From Pseudomonas fluorescens (GTDB lineage Bacteria > Pseudomonadota > Gammaproteobacteria > Pseudomonadales > Pseudomonadaceae): a DNA stretch of 64,000 nt. Both the position numbers and the translations under genes were made by a program. Below, one piece after another: positions 27,458-35,543 of this stretch. Position 1 is the stretch's first letter. Each line of letters begins with the position of its first letter. The stretch covers positions 1 through 64,000 of the forward strand of contig NZ_JSAK01000005.1 of assembly GCF_000802965.1 (NCBI RefSeq), written 5' to 3'. The notes below the pieces were generated by a model. That model saw only the letters and a list, made by a program, of their open reading frames with translations, searched no databases and was not told where the DNA came from.

Positions 27458-28162
27458 TTACATCCCCGCCTTCACCAACACCGGTTTTTCCTGATAACGC
27501 TGCGGATACAACTGCTTGAGCTGGGCCACCTTCGGTAGATCGTTGATCACGATGTAGGGATAGGTCGGATGCTCAGTCAGAAAGTCCTGATGCTCTTCTT
27601 CCGCCGGATAGAAACCGTTGTAGGTTTCCAGTTTGGTCACAATGGGTTTGTCGAACGAACGGGCACTGTCCAGCTGGGCAATGTAAGCCTGCGCGACGCG
27701 TTGCTGCTCCGGACTCTGCACAAATATCGCCGAGCGATACTGCGTGCCGTGGTCTGGCCCCTGACGATTGAGTTCGGTCGGGTTATGCGCCACTGAAAAG
27801 TAGATTTGCAGCAGGCTGCCGTAGCTGACCTGGGCTGGATCGAAGGTGACTTCGACGGCTTCAGCATGCCCGGTATCGCCATTGCTGACTCGCTCATACT
27901 GCGCGGTGTTGGCGGCACCGCCCGCGTAGCCGGAAACGGCTTTCTTCACACCTTTGACGTGCTGGAACACACCTTGAACACCCCAGAAACAACCACCGGC
28001 GAAGACCACGGTTTCGCTGTGGGCCTGGGTGATTTCGTCAATGCTTGGCGGTGGGATGACGACTGCATCCTCAGCGCCGAAAGAGAAGGCCTGGCATTGG
28101 CCCATGACGCCGGCGGCTGCCAACCCTAACAACGTGCGGCGCCAGGTGAACAAAGCTTTCAT
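27458..28162 (-). CDS. msrA: exported peptide-methionine (S)-S-oxide reductase
   Basis: This 234-residue MsrA has the catalytic motif GGCFWG with C58, followed by the family's GYAGG and GHAEAV segments. Unlike cytoplasmic MsrA it begins with a signal sequence (about 1-25; a twin arginine precedes the hydrophobic core), which suggests periplasmic location. It lies about 50 bases downstream of the exported MsrB gene, in the same direction, so the two form a repair pair for both methionine sulfoxide epimers outside the cytoplasm. Confidence 0.93.
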   Translation of the reverse strand: MKALFTWRRTLLGLAAAGVMGQCQAFSFGAEDAVVIPPPSIDEITQAHSETVVFAGGCFWGVQGVFQHVKGVKKAVSGYAGGAANTAQYERVSNGDTGHAEAVEVTFDPAQVSYGSLLQIYFSVAHNPTELNRQGPDHGTQYRSAIFVQSPEQQRVAQAYIAQLDSARSFDKPIVTKLETYNGFYPAEEEHQDFLTEHPTYPYIVINDLPKVAQLKQLYPQRYQEKPVLVKAGM

Positions 28163-28210
28163 GAGACGGACTCCTAAGTCATTTCAATCGCGATCAACCG
28201 GGTTTCGGGA

Positions 28211-28723
28211 TCACGCCGGTTTGAACGTCATCGCCAGACCGTTCATGCAGTAGCGCAGACCAGTGGGTTTGGGCCCGTCATCGAAGACATGCCCCAGATG
28301 ACCGCCACAGCGCCGGCAATGAACCTCTTCGCGCAGCACGCCGAAAGAGCGGTCCTGCCGGGTGGCAACAGCCTTTTCCAGCGGTGCCCAGAAACTGGGC
28401 CAGCCCGTACGGCTGTCGAACTTGGTGCCTGAGGAAAACAACGGTAAATCGCAACCGGCACAGGCGAACGTGCCGTCACGGTGCTCATTGTTCAGCGCGC
28501 TGCTATAGGCCCGTTCGGTGCCCTCCTCACGGAGGATTTCATATTGCTCGGCGCTCAGGATCGAGTGCCATTCGCTGTCGCTGTGGGTCACTTCGAATAC
28601 CTGCGCCGCGCGGGCATCGCTGATCAGCGCAGAGCCCATGGAAAATTTTGGCAATACACCGATCGCCAGGGCTGCAACCCCCAGCCCGCCGCTCGCCAAC
28701 AGAAATTGCCGTCGTGAAACCAT
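28211..28723 (-). CDS. msrB: Tat-exported peptide-methionine (R)-S-oxide reductase
   Basis: This 170-residue MsrB has a Tat signal: SRRQFLLA at 3-10 followed by a hydrophobic stretch, with cleavage near residue 40. The catalytic core shows GWPSFW, HCRRCGGHLGHVFDDGP and RYCMNG; the last holds the catalytic cysteine (RYCIN is usual). Two CxxC pairs (CAGC and CRRC) would bind structural zinc. It starts the msrBA unit and diverges from a two-component system. Tat export suggests folding in the cytoplasm, perhaps to load zinc first. Confidence 0.93.
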   Translation of the reverse strand: MVSRRQFLLASGGLGVAALAIGVLPKFSMGSALISDARAAQVFEVTHSDSEWHSILSAEQYEILREEGTERAYSSALNNEHRDGTFACAGCDLPLFSSGTKFDSRTGWPSFWAPLEKAVATRQDRSFGVLREEVHCRRCGGHLGHVFDDGPKPTGLRYCMNGLAMTFKPA

Positions 28724-28874
28724 GCTCGTCTCCGAAAATTCCAGGTGCCAGTCTTGGAACACAGCCTAGGCTTGGGTTGATCGCCAAATCCTCACGGAAA
28801 GTTAAATAATTCGTGATAACTCAGGCCCCGAAAAACCCGCACAATGCGCTCATTGCGCCGAAGGATTGAGCTGG

Positions 28875-29594
28875 ATGGAACAGACCAAACGTGTCCTCGT
28901 GGTTGAGGACGACCTGCATATCGCCGACCTTATCTGCCTGCATCTGCGTGATGAGCAGTTCGAGGTAGTGCACTGCGCCGACGGCACTGAAGGTATGCGT
29001 CTGCTGCAGCAAGGAAGCTGGGATGCACTCATTCTCGACCTGATGCTGCCGGGTGTCGACGGCCTGGAAATCTGCCGCCGCGCCAGGGCCATGGCCCGCT
29101 ACACACCGATCATCATTACCAGTGCGCGCTCCAGCGAAGTGCACCGGATCCTGGGGCTGGAACTGGGCGCCGACGATTACCTGGCCAAGCCATTTTCCAT
29201 GCTCGAACTGGTAGCCCGCGTCAAAGCACTGCTGCGCCGGGTCGACGCCATGGCCCGCAACCTGAAAATGGACGCCGGCGGCTTGAACATCGACGGCCTG
29301 GCCATCGATCCGATTACCCGCGAAGTGTCTCTGGAGGGGCGTCGCCTTGATCTAACGCCGAGGGAGTTCGACCTGCTGCACTTCTTCGCTCGTCAGCCGG
29401 GCAAGGTGTTTTCGCGCATGGACCTGCTCAACGCCGTGTGGGGTTACAGCCACGAGGGCTACGAACACACGGTCAACACACACATCAACCGCCTGCGCGC
29501 GAAGATCGAGACTGATCCGGCGCAGCCGGCACGCATTCTCACGGTGTGGGGGCGCGGCTACAAATTCGCCTCCAGTCAGGAGCCGCCACCATGA
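28875..29594 (+). CDS. OmpR-type response regulator
   Basis: This 239-residue regulator has a receiver domain (about 6-118) with the acidic pair VEDD, phosphoacceptor aspartate in LILDLMLPG, the T/S in ITSAR and lysine in AKPF. A winged-helix DNA-binding domain follows at about 140-232, with LTPREFDLL and VNTHINRLRAKIE. The ATG at 28875 lies nine bases after AAGGA. Its TGA overlaps the start of the sensor kinase gene. The divergent msrBA genes 150 bases away are the likely targets. Confidence 0.93.
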   Translation: MEQTKRVLVVEDDLHIADLICLHLRDEQFEVVHCADGTEGMRLLQQGSWDALILDLMLPGVDGLEICRRARAMARYTPIIITSARSSEVHRILGLELGADDYLAKPFSMLELVARVKALLRRVDAMARNLKMDAGGLNIDGLAIDPITREVSLEGRRLDLTPREFDLLHFFARQPGKVFSRMDLLNAVWGYSHEGYEHTVNTHINRLRAKIETDPAQPARILTVWGRGYKFASSQEPPP

Positions 29595-31105
29595 GGCTGA
29601 CCCTCACTCAACGCCTGTCGCTGGTGTTCGCCGTGTTGCTGCTGGTGTGCTGCGGCACGTCGGCCTGGATGCAAGTGCGCTCCAACCAGATGCATGAACA
29701 GGAAGTGGTGCAAGGGTTGTCCCGGGATCTGGCGCAACACATCGCCCGTGACACGGTGCTGATGGACAGCAAAGGCCTGATGCCCGATGCCGTGCGCGAC
29801 CTGTTCAGCAAGCTGATGCTGGTCAATCCCAGTGTCGAGGTCTATCTGCTGGACACCGAGGGCAAGATTGTCGGCAGCGCCGCACCCGAGGGGCGGATAC
29901 GTCGGGAGCGGGTCGACCTGGCGCCGATCCAGCGCCTGCTCAAGGGCGATGCGCTGCCGATTCCCGGCGACGATCCGCGCAGCAATGATGGGCTCAAGGT
30001 CTTCAGCGCCGCGCCGCTCAAGGTCGACGGCAAACCGGCAGGCTATCTCTATGTGGTGTTGCTCGGCGAAGACCACGACCGCATTGCTGAACGCGGCGCC
30101 ACCAGTGCAGCGCTCAATACCGCCCTGATGTCCATCGCACTGGTGGCGCTGCTGTGCCTGATCGCCGGTCTCACGGCGTTTGCCCTGATCACCCGGCCAT
30201 TGCGACGCCTGACCGAAACCGTCAGCCGGTTCGACATTGACGGCGTCCCCGTCTCGGTACCGTCAACGGCTCCGATGGATAAAGCCGCCAGCCACGATGA
30301 AATTGCCATCCTCGATGCCACCTTCCGGCAGATGCAGGCGCGCCTCGGTGAACAATGGCGCTCGTTGACCCGCCAGGATCAGGAGCGCCGCGAGCTGGTG
30401 GCGAACATTTCCCACGACCTGCGTACACCGCTGGCTTCGCTGCACGGTTACCTGGAAACCCTCTCGCTCAAGGACGCCACGCTGTCCCCCGCCGACCGCC
30501 GCCGCTACCTCGGCATCGCACTGGACCAGAGCCGCAAGGTCGGCGGTCTGGCGCAGTCGCTGCTGGAGCTGGTGCGGTTGGAGCACGGTTTCGTGCAACC
30601 GGTGCTGGAGCGTTTTTCCCTGACCGATCTGACGCAGGACATCTTCCAGAAATTCGAACTGACCGCCGAGGCACGTCAGGTCGAGCTGAAGGCCACGTTC
30701 GCGCCCAACGTTTCTGCCGCTTGTGCCGACCTGGGATTGATCGAACGGGTGCTGACCAACCTGTTCGACAACGCCCTGCGCCATACCCCACCCGGTGGGG
30801 AAATTGAACTCGGCTTGCGCCCGCAAGGATCGTTTATTGAAGTGACCGTCAGCGACACCGGTCCCGGTATAGCCCCGGAGCTGCGCGAAGGTTTGTTCCT
30901 GCGGCCATTCAACATTGGTGGCGCACGACGTGATGGCGGGCTGGGACTGCGGATTGTGCATCGCATCCTGCAATTGCATGGGCGCGAGATTCAATTGATC
31001 GATGTTCCAGGGCGCGGGGCGACTTTTCGCTTTTCACTGCCGGTGGATGAAGCAACCGCATCCGCGTTGGCAGAGCGCTCGATGAACCTGAATACACCGG
31101 GGTAA
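29591..31105 (+). CDS. sensor histidine kinase
   Basis: This 504-residue inner-membrane kinase has TM1 at about 8-27, a periplasmic sensor region at 28-175, TM2 at 176-200, a HAMP domain, HisKA with phosphoacceptor H275 in ISHDLRTP, and a HATPase domain with NLFDNALRHT and SDTGPGI motifs. The start overlaps the response regulator stop by four bases. Methionines lie at 27, 34, 58, 64 and 76, at or beyond the outer edge of TM1. Beside exported Msr enzymes this is compatible with sensing of methionine oxidation, as reported for E. coli HprS (YedV). Confidence 0.92.
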   Translation: MRLTLTQRLSLVFAVLLLVCCGTSAWMQVRSNQMHEQEVVQGLSRDLAQHIARDTVLMDSKGLMPDAVRDLFSKLMLVNPSVEVYLLDTEGKIVGSAAPEGRIRRERVDLAPIQRLLKGDALPIPGDDPRSNDGLKVFSAAPLKVDGKPAGYLYVVLLGEDHDRIAERGATSAALNTALMSIALVALLCLIAGLTAFALITRPLRRLTETVSRFDIDGVPVSVPSTAPMDKAASHDEIAILDATFRQMQARLGEQWRSLTRQDQERRELVANISHDLRTPLASLHGYLETLSLKDATLSPADRRRYLGIALDQSRKVGGLAQSLLELVRLEHGFVQPVLERFSLTDLTQDIFQKFELTAEARQVELKATFAPNVSAACADLGLIERVLTNLFDNALRHTPPGGEIELGLRPQGSFIEVTVSDTGPGIAPELREGLFLRPFNIGGARRDGGLGLRIVHRILQLHGREIQLIDVPGRGATFRFSLPVDEATASALAERSMNLNTPG

Positions 31106-31234
31106 ACCTGAGCTCCTGCACGGCTTTGTCTGTTGGGCCGTGACAACGCCGCCCCGGTCCAATAGATTAGGCGACCTGAAAAGGCCCCCGTGCTTTCTCG
31201 CCTCAATTCAAGTTAAAGAAGTAGTGAAATTTCA

Positions 31235-31939
31235 ATGTCCGATTCCAACACCGCTGAATCCGTAGTCACCTTGTCGTCCAAAGCGGAATACGAAAACTCC
31301 ATCAATCTTTCACAACACGTGCCACAGGCGAAAACCATCAGCGAGATGGTTCTGGACGCCTTCCAGTCCACCCGCGAAAGCGACCAGATCCGCGAACTGC
31401 GCGCCGCCATTCGCCAGGCCCACGACAGCTTCGACGACGACAAAGCCTACGAGCTGATGGGCGAACTCAAGCAGTTGAAGGACGCCGAGGCTGCCGACAT
31501 TGCCGCCCTGGAAGACCTGAGCAGCAAGTTTTCGATCAACCGCATTCTTTCCAGCTTCAAGGACGATCCAGCCTTTCAGGAAATCGTCTACGGGCTGGCG
31601 CTGAAGGTGTTGAACCAGACTCACCAGGCCATCAGCAACCCAAGCAGCGGCAAGAGCAAAGCAGCACGGGCCAAGAAGGACGTCGAGGTGTTCACCATCA
31701 GCAAGGACGGCGTCAGCGTCACCTTGCCAATGCGAACCCCGCGCTCGCGCTTGAACGTTGACCGTGAAGCGCTGGAATTCCTCGGTTTCACCTTCGTCGG
31801 TGAAGGCGATGAAGCCGAGCTGGAAGGCGAAACGTTCCTCGACAATGCCGGTGCGGAACAGGCCGTCAACCGCAAGAACATCATCACCGCACTGCAACAG
31901 CAGACCGCGTTCGACGGTTACAGCATCGCCGCGCAGTAA
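31235..31939 (+). CDS. hypothetical acidic cytoplasmic protein
   Basis: I do not recognise this 234-residue protein. It lacks a signal peptide and membrane helices. Residues about 30-110 are strongly helical and charged (possible coiled coil, with RELRAAIRQAH and ELMGELKQLKDAEA). A basic linker follows (SGKSKAARAKKD, near 140-153), then a compact alpha/beta C-terminal region (about 155-234) with VFTISKDGVSVTLPMRTPRSRL. The basic linker between two folded parts could mean nucleic-acid or membrane contact. The gene stands alone and ends at a terminator. Codon use looks native to the genome. Confidence 0.8.
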   Translation: MSDSNTAESVVTLSSKAEYENSINLSQHVPQAKTISEMVLDAFQSTRESDQIRELRAAIRQAHDSFDDDKAYELMGELKQLKDAEAADIAALEDLSSKFSINRILSSFKDDPAFQEIVYGLALKVLNQTHQAISNPSSGKSKAARAKKDVEVFTISKDGVSVTLPMRTPRSRLNVDREALEFLGFTFVGEGDEAELEGETFLDNAGAEQAVNRKNIITALQQQTAFDGYSIAAQ

Positions 31940-31962
31940 GCATTGAGCCAAACCTGGCCAAT

Positions 31963-32000
31963 AAAAAGCCCCGCTCTTCACTGGAAGGCGGGACTTTTTT
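31963..32000 (+). terminator. intrinsic terminator
   Basis: The stem AAAAAGCCCCGC (31963-31974) pairs with GCGGGACTTTTTT (31988-32000) with one mismatch, and the T run follows immediately. It lies about 25 bases after the stop of the hypothetical gene at 31235-31939. Confidence 0.8.
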
Positions 32001-32083
32001 CTTTGGCTTGTCTAATGAGCAATCAGCGCAGGTTTTCTTCGCCGATGTATTAATAAGACTCGAGTACATCCACATTTGAATCA

Positions 32084-32635
32084 TTATCCAAAAGGCACTA
32101 GATCGCGCAGAATTACGTCTCCATAAGTGTTGCGGGGAAAGACAATGGTTGAACCTATCCGCGTATCGACAACATTCACTTTCAAGAAAAAGTATGGCCA
32201 GGCGGCTACTCGAACCTTAGGGACATTAGAATCGTTGCGATATATGCGATCGGCCTCGAGCATAGGCGAACACCAAGGCCCAGGTTCGATACTGGTAGTA
32301 CGAATATCGTCGTACTTCTGCGGTATTAATCGGAGCCCTTGAGAAAAGACCGGGTATAGAAAAACAATGGCGAGGTCCGGCAGATACTTTCTGTACTTCC
32401 TGATTCGTGCACTTCTCTCGTCCTCACTGGAGGGCCATGGATAAAACATCAAATCTGTCGGTAATACGGAACTGCCCATGACCTCATCGGGTGCAATGCC
32501 CATATCCTCCGGCACATCCCCCTCACGGACACCATTTGTGCGAACGGAGAAACCGCGACTGCGCAGCTCGTTCGCCATAGGGTCGGCAATATCAGCCTCT
32601 TCAACGATTAGTATTGTTGGCGGGTTAGTTAACAT
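32084..32635 (-). CDS. unrecognised protein, AT-richer than neighbours
   Basis: This 183-residue ORF has a good ribosome site (TGGAG, about 10 bases before the ATG at 32635) and no signal or membrane segment. The first 15 residues (TILIVEEADIADPMANEL) resemble the opening of a response-regulator receiver, but the phosphoacceptor region does not follow the family, so I do not call it one. The gene contains many A/T-ending codons and stands out from the GC-rich surroundings, which suggests acquisition. Nothing in the flanks gives a function. Confidence 0.65.
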   Translation of the reverse strand: MLTNPPTILIVEEADIADPMANELRSRGFSVRTNGVREGDVPEDMGIAPDEVMGSSVLPTDLMFYPWPSSEDERSARIRKYRKYLPDLAIVFLYPVFSQGLRLIPQKYDDIRTTSIEPGPWCSPMLEADRIYRNDSNVPKVRVAAWPYFFLKVNVVDTRIGSTIVFPRNTYGDVILRDLVPFG

Positions 32636-32932
32636 GACTCACTCCAAAGCAAAGCTACCTAGTTGGCGAAGTATGTATACACCCGGCGCGCCTAGCTTAA
32701 TCACTGTCATAGTTGACAGTTCATTAATTCATTTGGAAATAACGAGACTCTCGACCAACCGTGTCTGCTATAAGCTGATCGACGCCCTGCAATGGATTTC
32801 CATCAACAGCGGGGTCAATCTGGCATTTAGAGGCAACACCCGCGTAGAAGTATTCGTCATCGACATGGAAAAGCCCCGCCCTGAGGTTCAGCGCGGGGCT
32901 TTTTGATGCCTGAATTTTAATCGGCAGGAGCG
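32636..32932. other. AT-rich intergenic stretch
   Basis: About 300 bases separate the AT-rich orphan gene from ridA. A plus-strand frame crosses this stretch but runs into the terminator near 32869, so I do not call it a gene. Apart from the ribosome site of the orphan gene and that terminator, I see no feature. Confidence 0.5.
32869..32904. terminator. bidirectional terminator after ridA
   Basis: AAAAGCCCCGC (32869-32879) pairs perfectly with GCGGGGCTTTT (32893-32903). Terminal A/T runs on both sides allow termination in either direction. It lies 29 bases beyond the stop of the minus-strand RidA gene. Confidence 0.85.
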
Positions 32933-33427
32933 TTACAGCGCTGTCGGCCGCAATGCCGCGATCATGTCGACTTCGATGGCCGCATTTTTCGGCAATTGAT
33001 AGACGCCGACCGTGGTGCGCGTGTGTTTACCGGCATCTCCCAACACATGACTGAAGACATCCGACGCGCCGTTGGCCACTTCACTCAGGTCGACAAAATC
33101 CCCGGTGGATCTGACGTAAACCGTGACCCGCAGTAGCGACTTGATTTTGTCCAGCGAACCCACGGCATCGACGATCAACGCCAATCCGCGCAGTGCACTG
33201 ATGCTGGCGGCTTTTTGCGCATCTGCCAGCGACAACTCCTGCCCTACCCGGCCCGGGTACTGAATCTCGCCATTCATCCGCGGTACCAGGCCGCTGATGT
33301 AGAGCTCATCGTGATGCCGAATCAGCGGAGCGTAATGCCCGCCAGCGGTATTCTCGCCGTAGATGTCGTAGCCAAGCTCTTTGGCCAGCGCGATGAAGCG
33401 TTCATCGCAAGTCTTGTGTCCAGTCAT
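32933..33427 (-). CDS. RidA/YjgF-family protein
   Basis: This 164-residue member of the RidA/YER057c/UK114 superfamily has the family pattern of GQ/GRVGQ, a central ALRGLALIVDAVGSL segment and an acidic-arginine end region. Classical RidA (about 130 residues) deaminates reactive enamine/imine intermediates; this one carries a longer N-terminal part of about 30 residues, like the RutC-distinct 'second' RidA families. The ATG at 33427 has AAGGGG upstream. Whether it is a true deaminase is uncertain, since the key arginine of the archetype is not easily placed. Confidence 0.85.
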   Translation of the reverse strand: MTGHKTCDERFIALAKELGYDIYGENTAGGHYAPLIRHHDELYISGLVPRMNGEIQYPGRVGQELSLADAQKAASISALRGLALIVDAVGSLDKIKSLLRVTVYVRSTGDFVDLSEVANGASDVFSHVLGDAGKHTRTTVGVYQLPKNAAIEVDMIAALRPTAL

Positions 33428-33500
33428 CTGCGCCCCTTGATCGATCATTGGATCCAATGGCTTGACAGATTAGTTCAGATTTACAAGATAAGGTATTCCC

Positions 33501-33582
33501 CTGTAGGAACTGCCGCACGCTGCGATCTTTTGATCTTAAAAAAACAAGATCAAAAGATCACAGCCTGCGGCAGTTCCTACAG
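33501..33582. repeat. REPIN
   Basis: CTGTAGGAACTGCCGCACGC begins the left arm, and the right arm ends GGCAGTTCCTACAGG. Each arm continues into GATCTTTTGATC-type sequence at the centre. It lies between ridA and the cyoE terminator and belongs to the family repeated at 39989, 42971, 44656, 52979 and 62191. Confidence 0.85.
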
Positions 33583-33619
33583 GGTTCGGCGTTGTACTAG
33601 CCACTAAAAACCGCCAACA

Positions 33620-33654
33620 AAAAGCCCCGCTCTTCTCTCGAAGGCGGGGCTTTT
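33620..33654. terminator. terminator of the cyo operon
   Basis: AAAAGCCCCGC (33620-33630) pairs with GCGGGGCTTTT (33644-33654). The minus-strand reading ends in a T-rich tract, about 20 bases after the cyoE stop. The symmetric A/T flanks make it usable in both directions. Confidence 0.85.
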
Positions 33655-33672
33655 CGTTTTTGCATCTGAAGC

Positions 33673-34560
33673 TTAAGGCGCGTACGTCAGCAGCAACTCG
33701 GTTGGCACTTTGAAGTCCAGGGACATCATCACGCTCAACGCGGTAATGGTGAAGATCGAGAACACGAACAGCTTGCGTGCCCAGACCGTGTCATCCACTG
33801 CCTTGTAGCCGGTCCAGGCCATGTACAACCAGTACATGCCCATGGCCGCGGCGACGGCGAGGTAGCTCATGCCGGCGTAGCCGCTGAAGGTCAGCATCAA
33901 GGTCGCCACGAGGAAGGCCAGGATGTAGATCAGGATGTGCTTCTTGGCCACCTGGATTCCTCGCTTCACTGGCAGCACCGGAATCGATGCGGCCAGGTAA
34001 TCGTTGAAGCGGAAGATCGCGATGGCGTAGGAATGCGGCATCTGCCACAGGCTGAACATCACCAGCAGGGTCAGCGCAGCCATGTCGAAAGTGTTGCTGA
34101 CGGCGACGTAACCGATCACCGGCGGCATCGCGCCCGACAGGCTGCCCACCAGCGTGCCGTGAACCGACTTGCGCTTGAGGTACAGGCTGTAGAAGCCGAC
34201 GTAGATCACGAAGCCGATCACGGCGAACAAAGCGGCCAACGGGTTGGCCACCTTGTACAACAACGCAACGCCGAGAACACCCAGGACGGTCGCATAGATC
34301 AGGGCCAGTTTCAGGGAGATGAGGCCCTGGACCAGCACCCGGTTCTTGGTGCGTTCCATCTTGATGTCGATGTCGCGGTCGATGCAGTTGTTGAACACGC
34401 AACCGGAGGCGACGACCAGGGACGTGCCGATCATGGCGGCCAGGAAAATGGCCAGATCGACATGCCCTTTGGAGGCCAGGAAAAATCCGCCTGCCACAGA
34501 AAGCACGTTACCGAAAATGATCCCCGGTTTGGTGATTTGGATAAAGTGCTTGAAGGACAT
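33673..34560 (-). CDS. cyoE: protoheme IX farnesyltransferase (heme o synthase)
   Basis: This 295-residue polytopic membrane enzyme adds a farnesyl group to heme b, giving the heme o needed by the CyoB oxidase. The UbiA-family allylic diphosphate motif NNCIDRDID lies in the first third, followed by KTKNR-like MERTKNRVL. About eight to nine helices are visible. It is the last gene of cyoABCDE, 11 bases after cyoD, and is followed by a strong terminator. Confidence 0.96.
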   Translation of the reverse strand: MSFKHFIQITKPGIIFGNVLSVAGGFFLASKGHVDLAIFLAAMIGTSLVVASGCVFNNCIDRDIDIKMERTKNRVLVQGLISLKLALIYATVLGVLGVALLYKVANPLAALFAVIGFVIYVGFYSLYLKRKSVHGTLVGSLSGAMPPVIGYVAVSNTFDMAALTLLVMFSLWQMPHSYAIAIFRFNDYLAASIPVLPVKRGIQVAKKHILIYILAFLVATLMLTFSGYAGMSYLAVAAAMGMYWLYMAWTGYKAVDDTVWARKLFVFSIFTITALSVMMSLDFKVPTELLLTYAP

Positions 34561-34571
34561 GCGGACTTACC

Positions 34572-34913
34572 TCACTTCGCCATCATGAACGTGTGGATGC
34601 TGAACATGATCCACAGCGACAGGCCAACCAGCAGGACGATCACGATCGCGGCGAAGACAAATGCAATCACGTTGTTACGCTGCGCGGCCGAACGGTCCAG
34701 GTGCAGGAAGTACACCAGGTGCACCAGCACCTGGATGATCGCGAAGGCCAGAACGATCAACAGGGTGATCGACTTCGGCAGCGTCGGGTACATCACCAGA
34801 CCGAATGGAATCAGGGTCAGGATCACCGACAGCACGAAGCCAATGACGTAGGACTTGACGCTGCCGTGACCGGCGTCGTCGTGGCCATTGTGGGAATGAG
34901 CTGCGTTAGCCAT
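34572..34913 (-). CDS. cyoD: cytochrome o ubiquinol oxidase subunit IV
   Basis: This 113-residue subunit has a histidine-rich N-terminus (HSHNGHDDAGHG) and three membrane helices, as expected for CyoD of the bo3 quinol oxidase. It directly abuts cyoC with no intergenic base and precedes cyoE by 11 bases. It is thought to assist assembly and stability of the CuB-heme centre in CyoB. Confidence 0.95.
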   Translation of the reverse strand: MANAAHSHNGHDDAGHGSVKSYVIGFVLSVILTLIPFGLVMYPTLPKSITLLIVLAFAIIQVLVHLVYFLHLDRSAAQRNNVIAFVFAAIVIVLLVGLSLWIMFSIHTFMMAK

Positions 34914-35540
34914 TTACATAGTCCCCATCAGATAAACAACCGTGAATACGCAGATCCACACCACGTCCAGGAAGTGCCAGAACAGGCTCAGGCAGCTCAG
35001 ACGGGTCTTGTTGGTCGCCGTCAGGCCGTTTTTCTGCACCTGGTACATCATGATCGCCATCCAGATCAGACCGCTGGTCACGTGCAGACCGTGGGTGCCG
35101 ACCAGGGTGAAGAACCCGGACAGGAAGCCGGAACGGCTAGGGCCGTAGCCTTCGGAGATCAGCAGGTGGAACTCGTTGATCTCCATGCCGATGAAGCCCA
35201 GGCCGAACAGGAAGGTCATGCCCAACCAGCCCAGGACTTGCTTCTTGTTGCCACGGAAGAACGCCAGCATGGCGAAGCCGTAGGTGATCGAACTGAACAG
35301 CAGCAGAGCGGTTTCGCCCAGTACGTATGGCAGTTCGAAGATGTCGTGGCCCGACGGGCCACCCGCTACGTTGTTAACCAGTACCGCGTACACCGCGAAG
35401 ATCGACGCAAACAGAATGCAGTCGGTCATCAGGTAGAGCCAGAAACCGAATACGGTCATCTCGCCCGAGTCGTGGTGGTGGTCATCATGCCCATGTCCAT
35501 CGACATGGGTGTGTCCAGCATTGGTCACTAAGTTCGACAT
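34914..35540 (-). CDS. cyoC: cytochrome o ubiquinol oxidase subunit III
   Basis: This 208-residue protein has five membrane helices and a histidine-rich N-terminus ([15 protein letters not shown]). It matches CyoC, the non-redox subunit III of the heme-copper quinol oxidase. It begins three bases after the cyoB stop and is followed directly by cyoD, so translation is probably coupled. Confidence 0.96.
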   Translation of the reverse strand: MSNLVTNAGHTHVDGHGHDDHHHDSGEMTVFGFWLYLMTDCILFASIFAVYAVLVNNVAGGPSGHDIFELPYVLGETALLLFSSITYGFAMLAFFRGNKKQVLGWLGMTFLFGLGFIGMEINEFHLLISEGYGPSRSGFLSGFFTLVGTHGLHVTSGLIWMAIMMYQVQKNGLTATNKTRLSCLSLFWHFLDVVWICVFTVVYLMGTM

Positions 35541-35543
35541 GGT

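Noticed and set aside
32084..32635. Annotation of the orphan gene as a response regulator
   Set aside because: Only the first strand (TILIVEEADIAD) resembles a receiver. The phosphoacceptor aspartate, T/S and lysine motifs are not found in the right places.
32478..32906. 142-codon plus-strand ORF
   Set aside because: It overlaps the orphan gene on the other strand and continues into a bidirectional terminator. Its later part (from 32634) has no supported start or family.
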